This document shows positions 1 through 6,588 of a stretch of 23,340 bases of DNA, in pieces. Position numbers and translations under genes: made by a program. The stretch is from a virus. Below the pieces are notes generated by a model. That model did no database searches. It was given only the letters and a program-made list of their open reading frames with translations, and had not been told where the DNA came from. Location of the stretch: positions 1-23,340 of IMG/VR virus record IMGVR_UViG_3300030117_006109; one strand, given 5' to 3'. The first letter of the stretch is position 1, and each line of letters opens with the position of its first letter.

Positions 1-720
1 AAGTTTCTTTTCTACGTTTTCGCAGTGCTCGTAGATGTCACTGAAAGTAAAGGATTTTCCCTCTTGAAGAAAATTTAGACGTTTTGCGACCGATGGCAGC
101 CCGATGCCCCTAATACCTGCTAGGTTGTCACTTGGGTCTCCAACCATCGCTCGTGCCATGGCAAAATTAGTTGGGTGAATGCCATACTCCTCAACAACCC
201 TAATGCGATTTAGGAACTGCTTCTGAATCGGGCGGTACAGGACTACATCATCAGAGCCAAGAAGCTGAATAAAGTCCTTGTCGGAGGAGATAATCACCTT
301 TTGCCAACCGTCGTAGATTGGCGCCTGGGCCACCGCGCTGATAACGTCGTCGGCTTCAACCTCGGGAAACATGAACTGAATAACAGGCATGTTGTTGAGA
401 AGCTCAAAAAGCTCCGTCTGTTGCCAGACCTTGTTCTCCATCTCTTCGTCAAGCGACATATTTCGGACGCTGCGATTCAGGCGGATGGGCTTTCGTCCGG
501 ACTTGTAGTTCTTGTTTTGTGCTCGGCGCTTATTACTGCCTCCAGCCCCATCCCAACAGATGACTACCTGGTCGGGCTTCATCTCTCGACACATCTTCTG
601 TAGAATCTTGATGAATCCCTTGATGCCACCAATCGGTTCTCCATTAGTAGAGATGCTGGGGTCCACGATATAAGCCCTGAAATACATGTTTAGGGCGTCG
701 ATAATCATAACTCGCTTCAT
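1..720 (-). CDS. 5'-3' exonuclease (FEN / T4 RNase H family), C-terminus cut off by window edge
   Basis: Cuts 5' flaps and RNA primers during lagging-strand synthesis. I translated 240 codons from the ATG at 720 to the left edge with no stop, so the C-terminus lies outside the window. Visible motifs follow the FEN/PIN order: an N-terminal metal-binding Asp in MIIDALN (5-11), the acidic cluster EVEADDVI (120-127), SSDKDF (145-150), and the hallmark GDPSDN (194-199), followed by the helix-hairpin-helix stretch GIRGIGLPSVAKRL (202-215). Its start overlaps the stop of the deaminase gene by four bases (ATGA), so the two are translationally coupled and share the promoter upstream of the deaminase. 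The T4 counterpart is rnh, but the protein could equally be named after the exonuclease domain of DNA polymerase I; the choice of name is inference. Confidence 0.9.
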   Translation of the reverse strand, partial: MKRVMIIDALNMYFRAYIVDPSISTNGEPIGGIKGFIKILQKMCREMKPDQVVICWDGAGGSNKRRAQNKNYKSGRKPIRLNRSVRNMSLDEEMENKVWQQTELFELLNNMPVIQFMFPEVEADDVISAVAQAPIYDGWQKVIISSDKDFIQLLGSDDVVLYRPIQKQFLNRIRVVEEYGIHPTNFAMARAMVGDPSDNLAGIRGIGLPSVAKRLNFLQEGKSFTFSDIYEHCENVEKKL

Positions 721-1112
721 AGCTTCATTCTTTCTACTTCTTCGTCGTTGATTGTGTAGATGACTTCTTTAATGCCAACGTGTCGCATGGCTGATTCGCA
801 CATCGGACACGGCTTCGAGAGACGCGCGGCGCCGTTCTTGCCGACGCGCGCCACATACACAGTCGCACCCTGAGTGAGGGATCTATCCACACCCAGGATG
901 CAACCGAGTTCTGCGTGATGCGTGGCATGCCCTTGGTCTCGATGACGAAACCTCTGACCCCACGACTTATAGCTGTTCTTGTTGGCGCTGACGTTAATTA
1001 CGCTCTTGCCACGAGCGAGTACAGCGCCGTGGCGGTACTCATTAAAATCCGAATTATTTGCAATACGCTTCGCCAGATCAAGGTGGCGGCGATGACGCTT
1101 AGTAATAACCAT
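717..1112 (-). CDS. CMP/dCMP deaminase-like zinc protein
   Basis: A 131-aa member of the cytidine/deoxycytidylate deaminase fold. The zinc site is complete: HAE at 66-68 (His ligand and catalytic Glu) and PCPMC at 101-105 (two Cys ligands), followed by the family's usual strand and turn HVGIKEVIYTIND (111-123). In phages such enzymes usually supply dUMP for dTMP synthesis by deaminating dCMP. At 131 aa it is shorter than T4 dCMP deaminase (about 190 aa) and I see no separate allosteric insertion, so the exact substrate (free nucleotide, nucleoside or a base in nucleic acid) is open. The ATG at 1112 is preceded by GAGGAG, and a strong promoter sits directly upstream. It is the first gene of a two-gene unit with the exonuclease. 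Confidence 0.8.
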   Translation of the reverse strand: MVITKRHRRHLDLAKRIANNSDFNEYRHGAVLARGKSVINVSANKNSYKSWGQRFRHRDQGHATHHAELGCILGVDRSLTQGATVYVARVGKNGAARLSKPCPMCESAMRHVGIKEVIYTINDEEVERMKL

Positions 1113-1132
1113 GGGGGCTCCTCAGTATCTAA

Positions 1133-1161
1133 ATAATACAACACTGTCCCCAAAAAGTCAA
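1133..1161 (-). promoter_or_regulatory. sigma70-type promoter for deaminase and exonuclease
   Basis: On the minus strand TTGACT (1161-1156) and TATTAT (1138-1133) are separated by exactly 17 bases. Each box matches the bacterial consensus at five of six positions. The expected start of transcription near 1126 leaves a leader of only about 14 bases that contains the GAGGAG ribosome site (1123-1118) of the deaminase. The -35 box lies in the short gap just after the recombinase stop codon. Confidence 0.75.
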
Positions 1162-1163
1162 GA

Positions 1164-2276
1164 CTAATCGTTATCAGGGTCGTAAAAGTCTGAAGCATTG
1201 CCCTGCCTTTGGTCAAACCTGAAGATTACCTCTTCATCCATCACTTGAAGCACACGAGTCTTGAATTTCTCATCTGCCATGTACTCCATCCATCGCGATG
1301 CCTGAAACTTCTGAGAAGTTCCATCGCCCATATCAAGCTCATACCAGGCACCTCGCTGCGAGATGTGAGATGAACCCTTAATGGCGTCAAACAGGCTCTC
1401 ATCATCCTGAATACCAATTTGGTCACCCCAAAGAATCTTGAAGTTACACTGACGGCCCTGGGTGCCAAAGCGAGACTTTTCTAGCTTTACCTTAACCTCG
1501 GAGCCAATGCGAAAGCCATTCTCATCCGTGACGAAAGAAGCCTTCGCCTTACGCCCTGTGAGCCACACGCGGAGCGAATACGCATAGATCATCGCTTTTC
1601 CGCCCGGTGTCACGTAGGGGGTGGTCATAGCCTCCGCTGGCATACGTGTGATGTTAGTCTTCAGCTGGTTGAGGACCAGGAATGTAGATTGCGTATTGGC
1701 AATAGGCTGCGTGAGCTTGGACATCCCCTTGGCAAGGATGCGCGCCTTGACAGCCATTGACGACTGTGGGTTGAAGTCGCCCTCTACATCAGAGATAGCG
1801 GGAGTTAGTGCGAGAGAATCCCAGATAAATAAAACTCTGTTATCTGTTGCTCCAAGGATTTCTTCAATGGTCTCTAGCACGAATTCTACAGAAGCAGCCT
1901 GAACATACAAGAGGCTTTCTAGATCACACCCAGCCTTCACAAGGAAGGTTGGGTCAATGGCAGACTCTGAATCAAAGTATACCACGTCCATACCCATCTT
2001 CTGGGCATTGCCAGCAATCTGAGCTGCCATATAGGACTTGCCTGTAGCCTCTAGGCCGGCGATCTCTACGACCTTGCCGACAGGGATGCCGCCGAGCTTG
2101 CCTCGGCAGATGATGGAGTCCAGCCAACGTGAGCCAGTCGGAATCCAGTCCTTCACTTCGGTTGGGTTTTCTTCTGTTAGGTCGTGGGCAACATTCATGC
2201 CCGCCTTCTTGTTAATAAGATTTCTCATATCCGCCAGAGACAGCTTTCCTGTCTTGGCTTTTGAAACTCTAGCCAT
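1164..2276 (-). CDS. RecA/UvsX-type recombinase
   Basis: Strand-exchange ATPase that forms filaments on single-stranded DNA and drives recombination-dependent replication and repair. The 370-aa protein has a Walker A motif GLEATGKS (74-81), the following acidic segment FDSESAID (101-108), and a Walker B strand VLFIWDS (148-154). The region after Walker B has the polar and basic loop stretches expected of the DNA-binding loops, including NQLKTNITRMP. The C-terminus is acidic, as in RecA and UvsX. Length is close to both E. coli RecA (about 350) and T4 UvsX (about 390). The ATG at 2276 follows AAGGAG at good spacing. It sits 17 bases after the AIPR-like gene, so the two are probably co-transcribed, and near the gp32-like gene whose product it would displace on DNA. 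Confidence 0.92.
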   Translation of the reverse strand: MARVSKAKTGKLSLADMRNLINKKAGMNVAHDLTEENPTEVKDWIPTGSRWLDSIICRGKLGGIPVGKVVEIAGLEATGKSYMAAQIAGNAQKMGMDVVYFDSESAIDPTFLVKAGCDLESLLYVQAASVEFVLETIEEILGATDNRVLFIWDSLALTPAISDVEGDFNPQSSMAVKARILAKGMSKLTQPIANTQSTFLVLNQLKTNITRMPAEAMTTPYVTPGGKAMIYAYSLRVWLTGRKAKASFVTDENGFRIGSEVKVKLEKSRFGTQGRQCNFKILWGDQIGIQDDESLFDAIKGSSHISQRGAWYELDMGDGTSQKFQASRWMEYMADEKFKTRVLQVMDEEVIFRFDQRQGNASDFYDPDND

Positions 2277-2293
2277 TATTTCTCCTTATTCTT

Positions 2294-3619
2294 TCATGCT
2301 GCCGGGTCGAGCTTGATATTAAGCAAGCCCTTCCAGCTCTTATTGTAGTAGGCTTCTATCACAACACTCTCAACTTCGGTCCACATCGTGATGTCCAGCA
2401 CAAAATCGGACCAACGCGACTTATACGTGCCGGCAAAGCTGTACTTAAACCGATCGTTGATGACACCAAGGACATCCTTGCCGCAAGTTAGCCAGAGAGC
2501 CTTCATCTCCTCCATAGTTAGCCTGGGGCTGAAGGCATTTTTTGATCGATCATATCGATTGTAAGACGCCTTTATCATGGCATAGCACAGCATAGGAAGA
2601 AGATCTTTGTGCAGCCCATATTCAACAGAGCGGCCCCCGTCAAACAGTTCGCACTTGAAGGCCTTTCGTTCAGAAACGGTTGTCTTGCCAAGTTCAGCCT
2701 TTGTGGTCATCCGAACTAGGGCACATGTATCAAAGTCGCCATCCAGAACAGTTTGTGTGTTTTCTCGAATGTAGTCGGCCATGGCCAAAACTGCGTCCAC
2801 ATGAGGAATCGCTGCTTCAAATACGCCCGACCAATCCTCATGACGAAGAGCCTTGAGAACTTGCTCCCCATTCTTTGGAAACCGAGCGATGTCGGCCACG
2901 CTCTTGGTGTGGGTGAGCGGGGCGAACGCAGCCAGCATGGCAACGACCTGAGTCGCTGAACGTTCGGAGCGAATCTTGTTTCCACTGGTGTCTTTTTGAT
3001 TTTGAGCCCATAGGATGTCTTGTGTTTGGCAATAGCTGATATTATTCTTTAGGTCCTCAAACACCCCAGCGATATCAAGCTCACTCATTGCCTTTTGTTG
3101 GCTCCGACAATTCACAGCCTTTGCTACTCCTCGTATATCACTTAAGCTGTCAAAAACAGATCGTGGAACAAGAGAGACCATTAAGTGCTGTTCGTGCTCA
3201 ACGGGCCTCTTCGTATCTGCCACGGCCTGATCGACGGCGTTCATTGTGTGCTGGCCATCGTAATGACCTGTATACTCTTCAGAGCAAGTAAACTCTATAT
3301 ACGATTTTCCGTCCTCTTCTTCAACATTTAAGGATTCATCATCATAGATAACGTGCACCCCTCCACTCTTAACCCCAAAAACTGGGTCCGTGGCGTAGGC
3401 TTCGCGAATCTCCCTAGAGAGGCGGTTTGTGGCATCGAGATATCGAGGGTTAGGCCCCTTCGGAATCTGGGATAACGCATGTTCCTCAGTGGGGCTCACC
3501 AGAGCGATTACCCGCCAATTGACGATGTCGCCATCCCCACTCAGGGGAGCGCGTGCAATCGCATCAGCGCCCGAGCCACACAAGGGTAGTCGGATTTTTC
3601 TAATTGTGTCTGTATTCAT
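2294..3619 (-). CDS. AIPR/DGQHR-like protein (abortive-infection family resemblance)
   Basis: A 441-aa protein whose N-terminal half resembles the AIPR (abortive infection phage resistance) family and the related DGQHR/DndB-like group. The features appear in the family's order: NPRYL (57-61), the strand SGGVHVIYDD (85-94) where AIPR proteins have their 'NNGI' strand, the signature HYDGQHTMNAV (119-129) matching 'NGxQT' or 'DGQHR', and then IRGVAKAVNCRSQQ (162-175), like the 'IAxAxNxQ' helix. The C-terminal 200 residues are unfamiliar to me. The ATG at 3619 follows AAGAAGG. It lies between the single-stranded DNA-binding protein and the recombinase and is transcribed with them, which suggests a DNA-related role. 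Function is unknown: it could counter or mimic a host defence, or exclude rival phages. The family link is by eye only. Confidence 0.6.
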   Translation of the reverse strand: MNTDTIRKIRLPLCGSGADAIARAPLSGDGDIVNWRVIALVSPTEEHALSQIPKGPNPRYLDATNRLSREIREAYATDPVFGVKSGGVHVIYDDESLNVEEEDGKSYIEFTCSEEYTGHYDGQHTMNAVDQAVADTKRPVEHEQHLMVSLVPRSVFDSLSDIRGVAKAVNCRSQQKAMSELDIAGVFEDLKNNISYCQTQDILWAQNQKDTSGNKIRSERSATQVVAMLAAFAPLTHTKSVADIARFPKNGEQVLKALRHEDWSGVFEAAIPHVDAVLAMADYIRENTQTVLDGDFDTCALVRMTTKAELGKTTVSERKAFKCELFDGGRSVEYGLHKDLLPMLCYAMIKASYNRYDRSKNAFSPRLTMEEMKALWLTCGKDVLGVINDRFKYSFAGTYKSRWSDFVLDITMWTEVESVVIEAYYNKSWKGLLNIKLDPAA

Positions 3620-3689
3620 TTTTACCTTCTTTCTTTGTTAATGCCACATCTGAGCGATCTGCTCGTGGCTGTATTAAATGAAAATCTAA

Positions 3690-3720
3690 CAAGGCGGGGC
3701 ACCTGTAAACCCGTGCCCCC
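3690..3720 (-). terminator. possible weak terminator after the single-stranded DNA-binding protein gene
   Basis: GGGGCAC (3696-3702) pairs perfectly with GTGCCCC (3713-3719) around a 10-base loop, giving a 7-bp GC-rich stem within 40 bases of the gp32-like stop codon. On the minus strand it is followed by a T-rich but interrupted stretch (GCCTTGTTAGATTTTC), so termination would be partial. It would make the abundant SSB transcript separable from the AIPR-like and recombinase genes. A role as an RNA 3'-end stabiliser is also possible. Confidence 0.45.
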
Positions 3721-3735
3721 CTGCGGTATTTTGTT

Positions 3736-4491
3736 TTAAGCGTTCATCAGCTCATTGAACGCATTGTCCACTGAGTCGGTGTTCTTGTTCGCATACTGTA
3801 CGGTCTCCGTAGAGTTACCTTCTGCGTCCACGCCACCGGAGATGAACTCCTCTAGAAGCTTCTCAACTTCAGCAGAAGTCTTACGCTCAAAAAGTTCCAT
3901 GATATCCTGAATAGAGTTCAGGTGCATTGTCGTCGTATCCGCATCCTCAGAGAGGGGAGACGGCCGTCGACGAGGCTGCAACTTTGTCTGCGGGAAGGAG
4001 GCGCCAGGAGGCTTACCATAATTAAGCACCAGGTCAGTCCCCTCCTCGGTATCAGTAATATCACCATAATCTGGGTTAAGAACTAGATTTAGCAGACTCT
4101 CATAAGCGGTCTTTCCATAACCCCACCAGCGAACACCGTCAGTCTCCTCGCCACGGACAAGAACCGGGCTAAAGAAGCGCTGTCGCACGAAGAGGCTCTT
4201 TGCCATCTTCTTGGAGGACTCATCATTCTTGTCTGCTCCTTCGCGCCATAGATTGGAAGCGAAGTCGCAGATGGGACAGGAGTCCCCGAAATTGCGCTTA
4301 GGGCATAGAATGCCCCCCTTAGTTACATTATAGTGAAAATAGACCTCCTTGAAGGGGTCGCCGTCTGCGGTAGGCACCACGCGAATTGTCTGGTTGCCAT
4401 CGTTTGGGCGCCAAAAGGCACTCTTGGAGCTATCTCCATTGTTCTGAACTGCAGCGAGCTTTGCTCGCATCTTTTCTAGATTGATTCCCAT
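3736..4491 (-). CDS. single-stranded DNA-binding protein, T4 gp32-like
   Basis: Coats single-stranded DNA at forks and recombination intermediates. The 251-aa protein has the gp32 layout: a short basic N-terminus, an OB-fold core beginning around FWRPNDGNQTIRVVP (26-40), and an inserted zinc site with His53, Cys63, Cys72 and Cys75 (H-x9-C-x8-C-x2-C, very close to the spacing in T4 gp32). This is followed by a low-complexity acidic tail (about 180-251) of the kind that recruits partner proteins. It is somewhat shorter than T4 gp32 (301 aa). The ATG at 4491 follows AAAGGA. A perfect-consensus promoter and a hairpin leader precede it, fitting high and autoregulated expression. The name gp32-like rests on zinc spacing and architecture. 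Confidence 0.88.
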   Translation of the reverse strand: MGINLEKMRAKLAAVQNNGDSSKSAFWRPNDGNQTIRVVPTADGDPFKEVYFHYNVTKGGILCPKRNFGDSCPICDFASNLWREGADKNDESSKKMAKSLFVRQRFFSPVLVRGEETDGVRWWGYGKTAYESLLNLVLNPDYGDITDTEEGTDLVLNYGKPPGASFPQTKLQPRRRPSPLSEDADTTTMHLNSIQDIMELFERKTSAEVEKLLEEFISGGVDAEGNSTETVQYANKNTDSVDNAFNELMNA

Positions 4492-4521
4492 ATTATTTTT
4501 TCCTTTATTGGTTATAGTAAA

Positions 4522-4539
4522 TCGGGCAAATCTTCCCGA
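4522..4539 (-). promoter_or_regulatory. hairpin in the leader of the gp32-like gene (possible translational operator)
   Basis: On the minus strand TCGGG pairs with CCCGA around an 8-base loop. An outer G-U pair could add one more base pair. The hairpin lies between the predicted transcription start and the ribosome site and is followed by about 30 A/U-rich bases that run through AAAGGA to the ATG. T4 gene 32 has the same general plan: a structured element followed by an unstructured A/U-rich stretch bound by gp32 to shut off its own translation. I see no convincing pseudoknot partner for the loop here. Confidence 0.4.
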
Positions 4540-4551
4540 CTTCTACCATTG

Positions 4552-4580
4552 ATTATATCAAAATTTGGGTGTAATGTCAA
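4552..4580 (-). promoter_or_regulatory. perfect-consensus sigma70 promoter for the gp32-like gene
   Basis: On the minus strand TTGACA (4580-4575) and TATAAT (4557-4552) match the bacterial consensus at all twelve positions and are separated by the optimal 17 bases. The predicted start near 4545 gives a leader of about 54 bases. The -35 box overlaps the last codons of the tubulin-like gene. This is the best promoter in the window. Confidence 0.9.
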
Positions 4581-5413
4581 GAACTATTTTCTTGAATTAG
4601 TGAGCTGTAGGCTACGCAATAAACATAGTCTTTGTCGTACTGAGTAGGGTATATCCCATACGTGGTTTTAGTGTTTTTGGCGTTTTCTTTAACCTGTGCT
4701 ATGACCTTTTTATGAATCCCACTCTGCTCTCTTAATTTCTCTTCATTGATAGCATAATAATACACTTTTTCTCGCACGTTGTCAAGGTTAAAAAACAACT
4801 TTTCTTCGCCCGTATCGAAATTCACCAAACCATAAGAGACAATGCGACTAACCTGATGAGGGGGAGAAATATTATCCATAATACTATGGGTGTGGCGCAA
4901 CACATTGACCATATGCATAGTAGGGACCACTAATTCATTTAGTTGGTCATAAAATCCAATTATGGGGACATCACCAAGTATTTCTTCAAGCCTAAAATTG
5001 TCGATTAAAATGCAACTTTGAAATGCTCCGGAGCGCGCATATTCTTGAAAAACGTTAAAAGTTAGCCTTTGTTGAAGCCTGGCTGTCTCTCCGAGCAGTT
5101 CCGGGTCAGAATACACATACAACACATGTATACTGCACTTTTTTAGCTGCTCCAAAATGCGAAGAGAGGCTCCGCTTATCGTTCCTGAACCTCCAACAAT
5201 AAAAAGCAGCTCCCCATTCACATCTTTAAAGAACCGCTTTAAACTGCCTAGGGACTCTTCATAGTCTTCTGGGCGTGGCCCACCTTTAATCCCATAATTT
5301 CGTGGATTGCGCTTAAGCCCAACATCCATTTTGTAAACATCGTACTGAGGGTATTTAGCAAACCTCTCGGCGATCGCACAGCCGGCGCGGCCAAGGCCAA
5401 TTATTGTTTCCAT
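4577..5413 (-). CDS. tubulin/FtsZ-like GTPase-fold protein (divergent)
   Basis: A 278-aa protein that I read as a divergent tubulin/FtsZ relative. In order: IIGLGRAGCAIAERF (4-18) like the FtsZ T1 loop and helix; FIVGGSGTISGAS (71-83), where GSGTISG parallels the tubulin signature GGGTGSG; LIDNFRLEEI (136-145) like FtsZ 'IPNDRLLEI'; FYDQLNELVV (154-163) at the guanine-contacting helix H7; and a C-terminal strand pair TTYGIYPTQYDKDYVYCVAY (250-269) like the FtsZ end 'IIFG...VTVIATG'. The expected catalytic T7 loop region (about 180-195, NISPPHQVSR) lacks clear acidic residues, so GTP hydrolysis or polymerisation may be altered. It overlaps the polymerase end by 13 bases with only a weak ribosome site (GAGAG), so translation is probably coupled. 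An NAD-binding Rossmann protein is the main alternative. Confidence 0.55.
   Translation of the reverse strand: METIIGLGRAGCAIAERFAKYPQYDVYKMDVGLKRNPRNYGIKGGPRPEDYEESLGSLKRFFKDVNGELLFIVGGSGTISGASLRILEQLKKCSIHVLYVYSDPELLGETARLQQRLTFNVFQEYARSGAFQSCILIDNFRLEEILGDVPIIGFYDQLNELVVPTMHMVNVLRHTHSIMDNISPPHQVSRIVSYGLVNFDTGEEKLFFNLDNVREKVYYYAINEEKLREQSGIHKKVIAQVKENAKNTKTTYGIYPTQYDKDYVYCVAYSSLIQENSS
4757..4785 (-). promoter_or_regulatory. second sigma70 promoter, inside the tubulin-like gene, reading toward the gp32-like gene
   Basis: On the minus strand TTGACA (4785-4780) and TATTAT (4762-4757) are 17 bases apart; the -10 box matches at five of six positions. It lies inside the 3' part of the tubulin-like coding region and would give a second, longer transcript for the single-stranded DNA-binding protein. 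Because it overlaps coding sequence the match could be chance, but the perfect -35 box with 17-base spacing makes that less likely. Confidence 0.55.
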
Positions 5414-6588
5414 TCTCTCATATCCCCATAGTTCTTCCCATATTTTACATTAACTCCAAACTTTCCTAAAGGAGTATTTGAAAAATGTTCAACCAAGGAG
5501 TTGATTAAAAGGCACTCCTCGTCTGTAACGTCAAGCACAACCTCATCGTGTACACAGAATGCAACATGTGAGTTCTTATCGTGAAGATAGTTGTCAAGCT
5601 TGATCATCTGACGCAGAACAATATCAGAGCAGGTGCTCTGGATAAGGTAACTCATTGCGTGATGCTCATCGGCAGAGATTGTGCGGCCAAATGGGTTCGT
5701 GATGGCGTTGTCATACCAATATTTTTCCATCACAGCGCTCTTGTCATAAACATAATCTGTCACACTATCGCGAGAACGAGGGTTATATAGCCACGCAAAA
5801 AACCTCTCTTTAACTTCCTCGCGAGTGCCCACCCCCTTGTATACATTTTGACGATTCCACTCGTGGACGTCGAAGTCGGGCTGCTCCATATCACTCAAAG
5901 CCAGGAAAGTCCGAAGCTCTGCCCCGTTAAAATCAAACGAAACAAACCATCCATTAGTGGGCACCACAACCTTTCTAAACTTCTTATCCATCGTCAGAAT
6001 CGGAAAACTATTCTTCTTTGTCGTGAGGCGTCCTGTTTTTGTGCCAAAGATGTTATAGTCGCAACAAAGTGAAATCTGATTTAACTTTTGTGTAAACTGG
6101 CGCGCGCGCTTTTCGTGCATAATGTCTCGAAGTGCCCATGGGTCAACCTGGATCTTTCGATGCTTAATGTCGTAAAGGACCTTGGTCAAGTCAACAAGGA
6201 AATCATAGTTTTCCGGCTGATAATGTGTGCTGAGAACATACTCGGTAATTTTGTTTCTCATCTCACAATATTCTCGCAGGAAGCGTGCGTTCACGAGGTC
6301 AAAAAAACAGTTTTGAGTAAGGTCTATTTTGGCCGCCGTAAAGGCACGCAGGAAAGCCTTCATTCTTCCATTGATGGTTTCCCACTCTACAGCGAGGTGG
6401 GGCGGACAGGCCTCTTCCAGAGGCTTCTGGGCGTATAAGAAGGCATACTCTACGTTGGCCCTATTTCGCAGAAACGCAGAATAGCTCCAGGTGCGAGTTA
6501 AGTCTTGCGGAATGGTGTCAAAATGCAACTCACCGTTACAGTAAACTCCGACACATTCACTTTTGTCGTCAAGTGCTTGGAATAACAT
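5401..6588 (-). CDS. compact family A DNA polymerase, polymerase domain only
   Basis: Template-directed DNA synthesis, presumably the phage replicase. The 395-aa protein keeps the family A landmarks: TGRL (185-188) before the palm; motif A FDFNGAELR (218-226, metal Asp219, steric-gate Glu224), corresponding to DYSQIELR; motif B with Arg256, Lys260, Phe264 and Tyr268, matching E. coli Pol I Arg754, Lys758, Phe762 and Tyr766; the LIQSTCSDIV helix (315-324), like 'PIQGTAADI'; and motif C VHDEV (346-350, metal Asp348). The distance between the two metal Asp residues is 129, against 177 in E. coli Pol I, so fingers and palm are shortened. No 3'-5' exonuclease motifs are visible in residues 1-150. 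The start codon shares one base with the stop of the upstream 401-aa gene (TAATG). Confidence 0.88.
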   Translation of the reverse strand: MLFQALDDKSECVGVYCNGELHFDTIPQDLTRTWSYSAFLRNRANVEYAFLYAQKPLEEACPPHLAVEWETINGRMKAFLRAFTAAKIDLTQNCFFDLVNARFLREYCEMRNKITEYVLSTHYQPENYDFLVDLTKVLYDIKHRKIQVDPWALRDIMHEKRARQFTQKLNQISLCCDYNIFGTKTGRLTTKKNSFPILTMDKKFRKVVVPTNGWFVSFDFNGAELRTFLALSDMEQPDFDVHEWNRQNVYKGVGTREEVKERFFAWLYNPRSRDSVTDYVYDKSAVMEKYWYDNAITNPFGRTISADEHHAMSYLIQSTCSDIVLRQMIKLDNYLHDKNSHVAFCVHDEVVLDVTDEECLLINSLVEHFSNTPLGKFGVNVKYGKNYGDMREWKQ

